Assembly: GCA_007693785.1 (NCBI GenBank)
Contig: RECY01000033.1
Location: forward strand, 62,001 to 126,000
Length of the DNA: 64,000 bases
Source: Phycisphaerales bacterium
Lineage (GTDB): Bacteria > Planctomycetota > Phycisphaerae > Phycisphaerales > UBA1924
Direction: 5' to 3'
Shown: in pieces, positions 17,060 to 24,928 of the stretch
How the letters are laid out: each line of letters begins with the position of its first letter
How positions within the stretch are numbered: the first letter of the stretch is position 1
The notes under the pieces: model-generated
What the model saw: only the letters and a program-made list of their open reading frames with translations
Told to the model about the DNA's origin: nothing
Database searches by the model: none
Translations under genes and position numbers: made by a program

Positions 17060-18145
17060 GTGCGCGTGCTGGTGGTGGACGATTCCGCGGTGGTCCGCCG
17101 CGCCATGACCGCCCTGATCGAGAGCGACCCCTCGATGAAGGTCGTCGACTATGCACGCAACGGTGCCGACGCGGTGGAGAAAGCCAAACGCCTCCGCCCG
17201 GACCTGATCGTGATGGACGTGGAGATGCCCGTGCTCGACGGGCTGAGCGCCCTGAGCCGCATCCAGGTCGAATGCGAGGACCCCAAGCCCGCGGTGGTCA
17301 TCTGCTCCGGGCTCACCAGCGCCGGGAGCGCCGAGGCCCTGCACGCGATGCGGCTCGGCGCGGCCGACGTCATCGCGAAAGACCCCGAACGCCTCTCGCT
17401 CGCCGCCCCGGAGCGCGTCCGCACCGAGCTGGTCGCGCGTCTCCGCGCGATCGGCGAGGGACGCGCCCGCCAGCACCGGCTCCTCCGAGCCCCCAGCCTC
17501 ACGACGATCCGCGCGCCGAGCGATCTCGATCTCTCCATCGACAAGTTCGACCTGCTCGCGATCGGGTGCTCCACCGGGGGCCCGCCCGTGCTCGAACAGA
17601 TCGTCACGGCGCTCCCGCCGGACCTGCCCGTCCCCGTTGTGGTCGCCCAGCACATGCCCGAGATGTTCACGCGGAGCCTGAGCCACCGACTCGACGCCCA
17701 GTGCCGCGTCACCGTGGTGCACGCCGATCAGGGCATGCCGCTGGTCGCGGGCACCGTCTACATCATCCGTGGCGGCGCGCACGGGATGGTCGCCCGCACC
17801 CCCACCGGGCGCCTCGCGCTGACCATCAAAACCGAGGGGTGCGAGGGCTATGTCTACAAGCCATCGGTCGACCTGCTCTTTGAAAGCATCGCCAAAACCA
17901 TCGGCGGGCGATGCCTCGGCGTCGTGCTCACCGGCATGGGCGACGACGGCAGCCGCGGCGCGGCCTCGCTGGTCGCCCTCGGTGCCACCATCCTCACCCA
18001 GAACGAAGCCTCCTGCGTCGTCTACGGCATGCCACGCGCGATCGCGACCGCGGGGCTCAGCGCCCGGGCCATGAGCCCCGCGGAACTCGCCGACGTGATG
18101 TCCGAACTCTCCCCCCCGCCCGAAACCGAGCGCCGCACGGCATGA
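17060..18145 (+). CDS. cheB: Chemotaxis protein-glutamate methylesterase CheB
   Basis: This is a 361-residue two-domain enzyme that removes methyl groups from chemoreceptors. The receiver domain (1-120) has acidic residues D7/D8 and the phosphorylation site D53 in VMDVEMP. The methylesterase domain (about 163-355) has the nucleophile S171 in GCSTGG, H198 in AQHMP and the aspartate pair D295/D296 in GMGDDG, so the triad is complete. I choose the GTG at 17060, because GGAGG lies 6 nt upstream and it starts right at the receiver domain, rather than the frame opening at 17027. It heads the chemotaxis cluster. The leader between the tRNA and this start shows no clear promoter. Confidence 0.95.
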   Translation: MRVLVVDDSAVVRRAMTALIESDPSMKVVDYARNGADAVEKAKRLRPDLIVMDVEMPVLDGLSALSRIQVECEDPKPAVVICSGLTSAGSAEALHAMRLGAADVIAKDPERLSLAAPERVRTELVARLRAIGEGRARQHRLLRAPSLTTIRAPSDLDLSIDKFDLLAIGCSTGGPPVLEQIVTALPPDLPVPVVVAQHMPEMFTRSLSHRLDAQCRVTVVHADQGMPLVAGTVYIIRGGAHGMVARTPTGRLALTIKTEGCEGYVYKPSVDLLFESIAKTIGGRCLGVVLTGMGDDGSRGAASLVALGATILTQNEASCVVYGMPRAIATAGLSARAMSPAELADVMSELSPPPETERRTA

Positions 18146-18226
18146 ACGCCGCACGACACCAGACACCGGTTCCGGGCACCCCCCCGGGCGTTACCGGGCC
18201 GGGTGCCGGCCCTCGCCCAAGGGGAT

Positions 18227-18242
18227 TGGCCCAAGGCTTGCG
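18227..18242 (+). promoter_or_regulatory. Candidate sigma-54 promoter before cheW
   Basis: TTGGCCCA-AGGC-TTGC (18226-18241) fits the -24/-12 pattern (TTGGCACG-N4-TTGC) with GG and GC at the right distance and only two mismatches outside the invariant bases. The transcript would start near 18253, about 165 nt before cheW. A sigma-54 activator gene is present in the flagellar cluster of this window. Confidence 0.5.
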
Positions 18243-18416
18243 CGGGGGATCAAGGCGGCTCGGGGAGGATCCGATAGATCGCGATGCCAGCGCGAACCGG
18301 GCTCGTGCCCGGCCAGCGTGTCGGCAGATGCAAACGCCGACGCCGTCCGATCGGCGCCGGTGACCGAGAGCACGGGATCGCCCGCCGACCGAAGCGGGCA
18401 GGAAACGGGGCGCACC

Positions 18417-18938
18417 ATGAGCGAGCTGCAAGACCACATCAGCAACAGCCTGACCAACAGCGGAGAGGTCGGGGACGACCAGCTTCAGCTCGTGACCTTC
18501 GAGGTCGCCGGCGAGGAGTTCGCCGTGGACATCCTGGCGGTCCAGGAGATCAACCGCATGATGGAGCTCACCCGCGTGCCGCAGTCTCCGCCCGAGGTCG
18601 AGGGCGTGATCAACCTTCGCGGCAAGATCATCCCCGTGCTCGACCTGCGCAATCGCTTCGGGTTCAAGGTGCAGGAGTCTACCGCCCAGAGCCGCATCGT
18701 CGTCGTGGAGGTCGGCGGGCGCGTGCTCGGGTTCATCGTGGACCGCGTGCACGAGGTGCTCCGCATCCCGCAGAGCATCGTCGAAGCCGCCCCCGCGATG
18801 GTCAGCTCGATCGATTCGGACTTCATCGCCGGCGTGGGCAAGCTCGACGACCGCCTCCTGATCCTGCTCGACCTCGGACGCCTGTTCAGCACCGAGGCCG
18901 AGACGATCGATAAAACCCTCGCCGCCGCCGCAGCCTAA
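18417..18938 (+). CDS. cheW: Chemotaxis coupling protein CheW
   Basis: This is a 173-residue adaptor linking chemoreceptors to CheA. A short polar N-terminus precedes the CheW SH3-like domain: LQLVTFEVAGEEFAVDI, then VQEINRM, GVINLRGKIIPVLDLR and the final LLILLDLGRLF. I start at the ATG at 18417 (MSELQDH), where AGGAAACGGGG precedes the start. An in-frame GTG at 18318 would add 33 low-quality residues and has no ribosome site. It begins a plus-strand run of six genes with gaps of 45, 32, 132, 49 and 89 bp. Confidence 0.95.
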   Translation: MSELQDHISNSLTNSGEVGDDQLQLVTFEVAGEEFAVDILAVQEINRMMELTRVPQSPPEVEGVINLRGKIIPVLDLRNRFGFKVQESTAQSRIVVVEVGGRVLGFIVDRVHEVLRIPQSIVEAAPAMVSSIDSDFIAGVGKLDDRLLILLDLGRLFSTEAETIDKTLAAAAA

Positions 18939-18983
18939 ACGCAGCCCGCACCGCGCCCGCAAGCCCGCAAGAGGAGCAACACG

Positions 18984-19847
18984 ATGGCGGCGACCACGGC
19001 AGTCATGGAGGATCGGCACTTCGACCGACTCCGCAAGATCATCTACGAGCGCAGCGGGATCCACTTCCCCGACAACAAGAAGTACGTCCTCGAGTCCCGC
19101 CTCGGGCACCGCCTCGGCGAGCTTGAAATCGAGGACTACGACCAGTACATCGCCTTCCTGACCATGGGCCCCTACCAGACCGAAGAGTTCCAGGAGATGT
19201 TCAACCGCATCACCATCAACGAGACCAGCTTCTTCCGCAACGAGCCGCAGCTCAACGTCTTCGAGTCCACCGTGCTCCCCAAGGTTCTGGACGCACGCCG
19301 TTCGACCAAGCGCCTCCGCATCTGGTCGGCCGCGTGCTCCAGCGGCGAGGAGCCCTACACCCTCGCGATGATGATCCACCGCACGCTCGGCGTCCGCCTC
19401 GCGGACTGGCACGTCGAGATCCTCGGCACCGATATCTCCGAAAAAGTCCTCAAAATCGCCGAAGAAGGCAAGTACACCGACTACGCCCTTCGCTCCACGC
19501 CCGAGCTGGTCAAGAACCGCTACTTCAAACAGGACGGTCCCTACTGGCGACTGGACGACACCATCAAGAGCATGGTCGCCTTCGAGCTGCACAACCTCAA
19601 GGACCGCCTCGCCGCGCGTCGCCACGGCACGTGGGACATCATCTTCTGCCGAAACGTCATGATCTACTTCGACGAGGGCATGCGCACCCAGGTCATCAAG
19701 ACCTTCGCAGACCAGCTCGATAAGGACGGGTACCTGTTCATCGGACACTCCGAAACAATCCGAGGCGCGGACGCGCCGTTCGTGGCGCTGCCGATCGCGC
19801 AGGGCTTTGTCTACCAGAAGCCCGCGGCGGTCGCCGCGGCCGCGTAA
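18984..19847 (+). CDS. cheR: Chemotaxis protein methyltransferase CheR
   Basis: This is a 287-residue S-adenosylmethionine-dependent enzyme that methylates glutamates of chemoreceptors. The N-terminal helical domain (1-80) carries ITINETSFFRNEPQL. The SAM-binding domain starts with IWSAACSSGEEPYTLAM, continues with ILGTDIS and ends with the conserved CRNVMIYFDE. The length and motif order match the family. GAGGAG lies 9 nt before the ATG. Together with CheB it forms the adaptation pair, yet no receptor gene lies nearby. Confidence 0.97.
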   Translation: MAATTAVMEDRHFDRLRKIIYERSGIHFPDNKKYVLESRLGHRLGELEIEDYDQYIAFLTMGPYQTEEFQEMFNRITINETSFFRNEPQLNVFESTVLPKVLDARRSTKRLRIWSAACSSGEEPYTLAMMIHRTLGVRLADWHVEILGTDISEKVLKIAEEGKYTDYALRSTPELVKNRYFKQDGPYWRLDDTIKSMVAFELHNLKDRLAARRHGTWDIIFCRNVMIYFDEGMRTQVIKTFADQLDKDGYLFIGHSETIRGADAPFVALPIAQGFVYQKPAAVAAAA

Positions 19848-19879
19848 GCACGCGACGGCATCAGAAAAGGCAGGACGCT

Positions 19880-22147
19880 ATGTCGATGGGTGGCTTCGAT
19901 CCCGAGATCCTTCAAGACTTCCTCACAGAGTGCGGCGAGCTGCTCGACGAGCTCGAGAACCGCCTCGTCGAGCTCGAGTCCAAGCCCGAGGACCTCGATC
20001 TGCTCAACGAGATCTTCCGCGCGCTGCACACCATCAAGGGCAGCGCCTCGTTCCTCGCGCTGACCAACCTCGTCAACGCCGCGCACGCCGCCGAGAGCGC
20101 CCTCAACGTCGCACGCGCCGGCAACGTCGTCGTCGACAAGCGCATCATGGACTGGCTCCTCGCCGCCGTGGACGTCATCAAGCAGCAGTTTGTCGAGCTC
20201 GGCGCGGGCGACCCGCTCACCGCCGCCGACGATCAGCTCCTCGCCAACCTCACCCTGGTGGGCGACGGCAAGTACACCCCCGACACGCCCGAAGCCTCTG
20301 CATCGACGACCGAAGCCGCCCCCACGAACGAGCCGACCGCCGAGGCCCCGTCAAGCGACCTCGCCCCTGGCGCGATCAAGCTCGAGCTGCCCGACAACAA
20401 GCTCGACCTGCTCGACTTCCTCGTGGCGGACCTGGACGAGTCGATCACCAAGCTCCGCGCCTGCGCCGAGGGGCTGGCCGCGGTGGAAACGCGCGCCACC
20501 GCGGCCACCCAGCTCAAGGAGCTCGCCGAGAGCCTGGTCACCAGCGCCGACTTCTTCGAGGTGGACACGCTCGTCGCGCTCGCGAGCGGGCTCCGCGACG
20601 CCGGGCAGGCGCTGCTCAACGGCGCGCTCCCCGGCGCCGACGCCCTCATCGCCCGCGTCCCCGCCGCGATCGAGATGGCCGCGACGCTCAGCGCCGGGCT
20701 GCGCGACTCGGTCGTGCTGCCCGTGCCCGCGGGCGAGCTGCTCCCGCAGATCGCCGCGTTGTGCGACGGGCAGCCCGCGGACCCGTCCTGGCCCGCGTTC
20801 GGCGCCGCCGAAGCCGACCCCGCCGAAGCGCCCGCGCCCGAGGCACCCGAGCCCCCCCCGGCACCGAAGCCCGTCGCACGCATCGGCCCGGAAACCGTGA
20901 GCGAACCCGCCGCCGAAGCCGGCACCAAGACCGTCACCGCGGTCGAGCAGACCATCCGCGTTGAGGTCAAGCGTCTCGAGAGCCTGATGAACCTCGTCGG
21001 CGAACTCGTGCTCCAGAAAAACCGCATCGGCGCGATCGCCCGCGAGGCCGGGCTCAACCAGAGCTTCACGCAGGAGTGGCGCGAGCTCATCACCGGCTCG
21101 GCCGGCGACCTCGACCGTGTCACCGGCGACCTCCAGGTCGCCGTTATGCGCACCCGCATGCAGCCGCTCGACAAGCTCTTCGGCAAATACCCACGTCTCA
21201 TCCGCGACCTCGCCACCAAGACCGGCAAGAAGATGCGCCTGGTCATCGAGGGCGGCGAGACCGAGGTCGACAAGTCCGTCATCGAGGAGCTGGGCGACCC
21301 CCTCGTCCACCTCATGCGCAACAGCGCCGACCACGGCGTCGAAAAGCCCGAGGACCGCCTCGCCAAGGGCAAACCCGAAGAGGGCATCATCCGCCTGACC
21401 GCGAGCCACGAGGGCAGCCACGTCCAGATCGTCATCGCCGACGACGGCAAGGGCCTCCCGCGCGACATCATCGGGCGCAAAGCCGTCGAACGCGGCCTCG
21501 CGACCGAGGGCGAAATCGCCAACCTCAGCGATCAGGAAATCTACCGCTTCATCATGCTCCCGGGCTTCAGCACCGCCGAGCAGGTCAGCGACCTCTCCGG
21601 ACGCGGCGTCGGCATGGACGTCGTCCGCACCAACATCGAAGCCCTCAAAGGCACCCTCGACCTCGACAGCACCCCCGGGCAGGGCACCACCTTCACCATC
21701 ACCATCCCCCTCACCGTCGCGATCATGCCCGCGATGATGGTCGGCGTCGGCGAAGAACGCTACGCGATCCCGCTCGGGAATATCCTCGAGATCGTCCGCC
21801 CGGGCCAGGCCGAGATGAGCACCGTCGGCGAGCACCCCGTCATGCGTCTGCGCGACCGCGTGCTCCCCCTCATGAGCGCCGCCGAGCTGTTCGACCTGCC
21901 CGGACGCGAGAACCTCGCCCAGCCGTTCGCCGTGGTGCTCTCGCTCAACGGCAAGAGCATCGGGCTCATGGTCTCGAGCCTGATCGGGCAGCAGGAAGTG
22001 GTGATCAAGCCGCTCGAAGGCGTCGTCGAGAAGGCCGGGCCCGTCAGCGGCGCGACCGTCCGCGACGACGGCGGCGTCAGCCTGATCGTGGACGTCGCCG
22101 AACTGATGCGGATCGCCGAAGGACGGCGGACCGTCGCCGCGGCCTGA
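19880..22147 (+). CDS. cheA: Chemotaxis histidine kinase CheA with a second, degenerate HPt region
   Basis: This is the 755-residue cytosolic kinase that phosphorylates CheY and CheB. The HPt domain (1-125) has the phospho-acceptor H50 in ALHTIKGSASF. Residues about 170-290 form another helical region that resembles an HPt domain without the histidine. A Pro/Ala linker (300-345) leads to the dimerisation domain (355-435), the ATPase domain with N-box LMRNSADHG (479-487) and G-boxes DDGKGLP and GRGVGMD, and the CheW-like domain at the C-terminus. No clear CheY-binding P2 domain is seen. AGGCAGG precedes the start. Confidence 0.96.
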   Translation: MSMGGFDPEILQDFLTECGELLDELENRLVELESKPEDLDLLNEIFRALHTIKGSASFLALTNLVNAAHAAESALNVARAGNVVVDKRIMDWLLAAVDVIKQQFVELGAGDPLTAADDQLLANLTLVGDGKYTPDTPEASASTTEAAPTNEPTAEAPSSDLAPGAIKLELPDNKLDLLDFLVADLDESITKLRACAEGLAAVETRATAATQLKELAESLVTSADFFEVDTLVALASGLRDAGQALLNGALPGADALIARVPAAIEMAATLSAGLRDSVVLPVPAGELLPQIAALCDGQPADPSWPAFGAAEADPAEAPAPEAPEPPPAPKPVARIGPETVSEPAAEAGTKTVTAVEQTIRVEVKRLESLMNLVGELVLQKNRIGAIAREAGLNQSFTQEWRELITGSAGDLDRVTGDLQVAVMRTRMQPLDKLFGKYPRLIRDLATKTGKKMRLVIEGGETEVDKSVIEELGDPLVHLMRNSADHGVEKPEDRLAKGKPEEGIIRLTASHEGSHVQIVIADDGKGLPRDIIGRKAVERGLATEGEIANLSDQEIYRFIMLPGFSTAEQVSDLSGRGVGMDVVRTNIEALKGTLDLDSTPGQGTTFTITIPLTVAIMPAMMVGVGEERYAIPLGNILEIVRPGQAEMSTVGEHPVMRLRDRVLPLMSAAELFDLPGRENLAQPFAVVLSLNGKSIGLMVSSLIGQQEVVIKPLEGVVEKAGPVSGATVRDDGGVSLIVDVAELMRIAEGRRTVAAA

Positions 22148-22279
22148 TGCGGGATTATCGGCCCGGAATACGAGGGATTGCAACGGGTCCGACTGATCCC
22201 GACCCGCTCAACGGACGATACAGCAGGACCCGGCGCACGGCTGCGTCGGTGCGCACACGACCGACGACGAGGTGAACCC

Positions 22280-22783
22280 ATGGACGCCAGCCTGATTACG
22301 CCGTTTGTCACCAGCATCCAGAACGTCTTCAGCACCATGCTGCAGCTTCCGGTGACCGTCAACACGCCCAAGGTCAAGAGCAACCCGGAGCCCAGCCACG
22401 ACGTCTCCGGCATCATCGGCATGTCCGGCGACGTCACCGGCTCGGTCGTCCTGAGCTTCCCGCTCGAGACCGCCCAGCGCGTCGTCGCCCTCTTCTGCGG
22501 CGAGCAGATGGACCCCCGCAGCGCCGACTTCTCCGACGCGATCGGCGAGCTGGTCAACATGGTCTCCGGCGGCGCCAAGGCCCAGTTCCCCGACAACAAG
22601 AAGGTCTCCATCAGCTGCCCCAGCGTCGTCCTCGGTGAGAACCACGTCGTCGCGACCCAGACCGACACCCCCTGCGTCCTGATCCCCTGCACCACCGACT
22701 GCGGGGACCTGACCATCGAGATCGCCATCCGCGAGCGCGAGGTCGCGGGCAACGCCACCAACAGCCAGCAGGCGACCGCCTGA
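22280..22783 (+). CDS. cheX: CheX-type CheY-P phosphatase
   Basis: This is a 167-residue protein of the CheX/CheC family, which dephosphorylates CheY-P. The catalytic helix reads DAIGELVNMVSGGAKAQF near residues 88-105, with the conserved glutamate and asparagine (E and N, three apart). The N-terminal part GIIGMSGDVTGSVVLSF is the typical strand pair. I use the ATG at 22280 (MDASLITPF), preceded by GAGGTGAA. The longer frame from 22178 adds arginine-rich residues without a ribosome site. It replaces CheZ as the signal terminator in this cluster. Confidence 0.88.
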   Translation: MDASLITPFVTSIQNVFSTMLQLPVTVNTPKVKSNPEPSHDVSGIIGMSGDVTGSVVLSFPLETAQRVVALFCGEQMDPRSADFSDAIGELVNMVSGGAKAQFPDNKKVSISCPSVVLGENHVVATQTDTPCVLIPCTTDCGDLTIEIAIREREVAGNATNSQQATA

Positions 22784-22832
22784 GCCAGACCCCAGAGAAC
22801 CGAAACGATCTGTACCAGCGAGGGCCGAAGCC

Positions 22833-23207
22833 ATGCGGATCATGCTCATCGACGATTCGAAGACGATGCGGAACATCCAGAAGTCCGTCCTATCCCAGCT
22901 CGGGTACACCCAGGTCGAAGAGGCCTGCGACGGGCAGGACGCGCTCAGCAAGGTCGGCGCTTACCAGCCCGAGCTCCTGCTGGTCGACTGGAACATGCCC
23001 AACATGGACGGCCTGACCTTCGTCAAGACCTTCCGCCAGCAGAACAAGTCCGTCCCGATCATCATGGTCACGACCGAAGCGGAGAAAAGCCGCGTGATCG
23101 ACGCGATCAAAGCCGGTGTGAACAACTACGTCGTCAAGCCGTTCACCCCGGACCTGCTCAGCCAGCGCATCAGCGAGACGCTGGCCAAGTGCCAAGCCGC
23201 CGCGTAA
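22833..23207 (+). CDS. cheY: Chemotaxis response regulator CheY
   Basis: This is a 124-residue stand-alone receiver protein that carries the signal to the flagellar switch. Acidic residues D7 and D8, phosphorylation site D52 in LLVDWNMPNMDG, T80/T81 and K102 in VVKPF make a complete active site. Its position between the phosphatase gene cheX and the FapA/DUF342 gene, and after cheA, marks it as the chemotaxis effector. The motor switch protein FliM that it would bind is not encoded in the window. Confidence 0.95.
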   Translation: MRIMLIDDSKTMRNIQKSVLSQLGYTQVEEACDGQDALSKVGAYQPELLLVDWNMPNMDGLTFVKTFRQQNKSVPIIMVTTEAEKSRVIDAIKAGVNNYVVKPFTPDLLSQRISETLAKCQAAA

Positions 23208-23296
23208 GGCCGACCCGGAAGCCCGCCCCAACCGACACGGGGCGAGGCGACCAAGGCGCCTGACGCACGCGGCCCCCGGCACCGGGGAACCGACCG

Positions 23297-24886
23297 ATGG
23301 CCGATGGCATCGACGCCTGTGTCCAGACTTCTTTCGGGCCCGAACGCCTCACGGCGGTCGTACGCCTCGTCCCGGGCATCGACCCCGCCCAGTTCGATCT
23401 CAACACCCTCCTCGCTCTCATCGCCTCGGCGGGCATCGATGCCAAGCTGATCAATGAGCCCGCCGTCCGGCAGCTCCTCGAAAACTACAAGGCCAACCCC
23501 GCCCAGGGCGTCGAGGGCGTCGTCGCCGAGGGCTGCGCAGCGGAGCACGGCCAGGACGGACGCCTCGAACTCACCCCCGAGTTCGACGAGGCCCTCGACC
23601 GCCAGCGCGAGGCCAAGCGACGCAACAAAGCCGTCGCCGAGGGCCAGGAAAAGCCGCCCCAGGACGCCACCCCCGCCGACCACGAAGGCGTCAGCCACTA
23701 CGACCAGTCCCCGTTCTGCATCGTCAAGCCCGGCGTTACCATCGGACGCGTCCACGAACCCACTCAGGGCACCGACGGGCACGACGTCCAGGGCAAGGTC
23801 CTTGCCGCCAAAGAAGGCAAGCCCTTCAAGCTCCAGTGCGATGACACGATCGAACTCCGCGCCGACGGCACCGTCGTCACCCGCGTCCACGGGCAGCTCG
23901 AGCACGCCGGCTCGCTCGTCCGCGTCCTCCCCACCCTCGACATCGAGGGCTACGTCGATTTCTCCACCGGGCACATCCGATTCCCGGGCGACATCGTCGT
24001 CCAGAAGGGCGTCCGCGACAACTTCATCGTCGAGAGCATGCAGGCCGTCCACGTCCGCGAGCTCGTCGAAGCCGCACACATCCAGAGCGAGGACAACGTC
24101 CTCCTCGACCGCGGCATGGCTGGACGCGAAAAAGGACGCCTCGACGTCGGCGCCGACCTCCAAGCCAAATACCTCGACGGCGCCACCGCCGAGATCGCCG
24201 GCGACTGCGTCGTCGCCAAGGAAATCACCAACTGCGACGTCCGCGTCCGCGGACGCCTCGCCAGCCCGACCTGCGCGATCGTCGGCGGCTCCGTCTCCGC
24301 CTCACGCGGGATCGAGGTCCTCCAGGTCGGCACCGGCGCCGGCGCCGTCACCGAGGTCATCGTCGGCAAGATCGAAGAACTCGAGCAGCTCGCCCTCCGC
24401 GCCTCCGAGATGATCCCCGCCCTCGAGGCGCGCCTCACCAAGGCCGAGGGACGCCTCAAGCAACTCGCCAGCGCCGGCGCGCGCAAGACCTCCCAACAGG
24501 CCGAGGAACTGACCGAACTCCAGTTCGAGGTCACCAGCGCCCAGTCGCAGATGCAACCGGTCATCGACGCCCTCCTCCGCACGCTCCAGATGATCGATCG
24601 AGCGACGCTGCCCGAGCTCGTCGTCCACCGTCGCCTGCACGCCAAGGCCGTCGTCTGGATCGGCGCGTTCAAGGCCGAGATCACCGACGAGCTCAAGGGC
24701 CCGCTCCGCGTCAGCCTCGACGCGTCGGGCGACCCCGTCCTGACCGACCTGACCACCGAGAGCCAGGTCCCCCTTCGCCAGATCGCCCGAGTCGTGCGCG
24801 AAACACGCTTCCCGGACCTCGCCGCACTCCAGGCGATCGCCCGCGGCGAGGAATCCACCGAAGCCTTCCGACGTCCCGCAGCCTGA
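23297..24886 (+). CDS. FapA family (DUF342) protein
   Basis: This is a 529-residue protein with the DUF342/FapA plan: a glycine-rich central region of regular short strands (about residues 130-350; for example KPGVTIGRVHEPTQGTDGHDVQG) that probably forms a beta-helix, followed by a coiled coil (about 355-435) and a small C-terminal domain. FapA-like proteins are known near polar flagellar and chemotaxis genes and affect polar localisation in some Vibrio. Here it follows cheY by 89 bp on the same strand, so a role in flagellar or chemotaxis-array placement is a reasonable inference. Confidence 0.82.
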   Translation: MADGIDACVQTSFGPERLTAVVRLVPGIDPAQFDLNTLLALIASAGIDAKLINEPAVRQLLENYKANPAQGVEGVVAEGCAAEHGQDGRLELTPEFDEALDRQREAKRRNKAVAEGQEKPPQDATPADHEGVSHYDQSPFCIVKPGVTIGRVHEPTQGTDGHDVQGKVLAAKEGKPFKLQCDDTIELRADGTVVTRVHGQLEHAGSLVRVLPTLDIEGYVDFSTGHIRFPGDIVVQKGVRDNFIVESMQAVHVRELVEAAHIQSEDNVLLDRGMAGREKGRLDVGADLQAKYLDGATAEIAGDCVVAKEITNCDVRVRGRLASPTCAIVGGSVSASRGIEVLQVGTGAGAVTEVIVGKIEELEQLALRASEMIPALEARLTKAEGRLKQLASAGARKTSQQAEELTELQFEVTSAQSQMQPVIDALLRTLQMIDRATLPELVVHRRLHAKAVVWIGAFKAEITDELKGPLRVSLDASGDPVLTDLTTESQVPLRQIARVVRETRFPDLAALQAIARGEESTEAFRRPAA

Positions 24887-24928
24887 ACCCCGCCGCGAAC
24901 GCCACCGCCCCCACAAGCGGGCCGGCGG

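Noticed and set aside
18146-18416. Riboswitch in the cheB-cheW gap
   Set aside because: I looked for the c-di-GMP and other common riboswitch cores by eye and saw none. The sigma-54 site explains the gap better.
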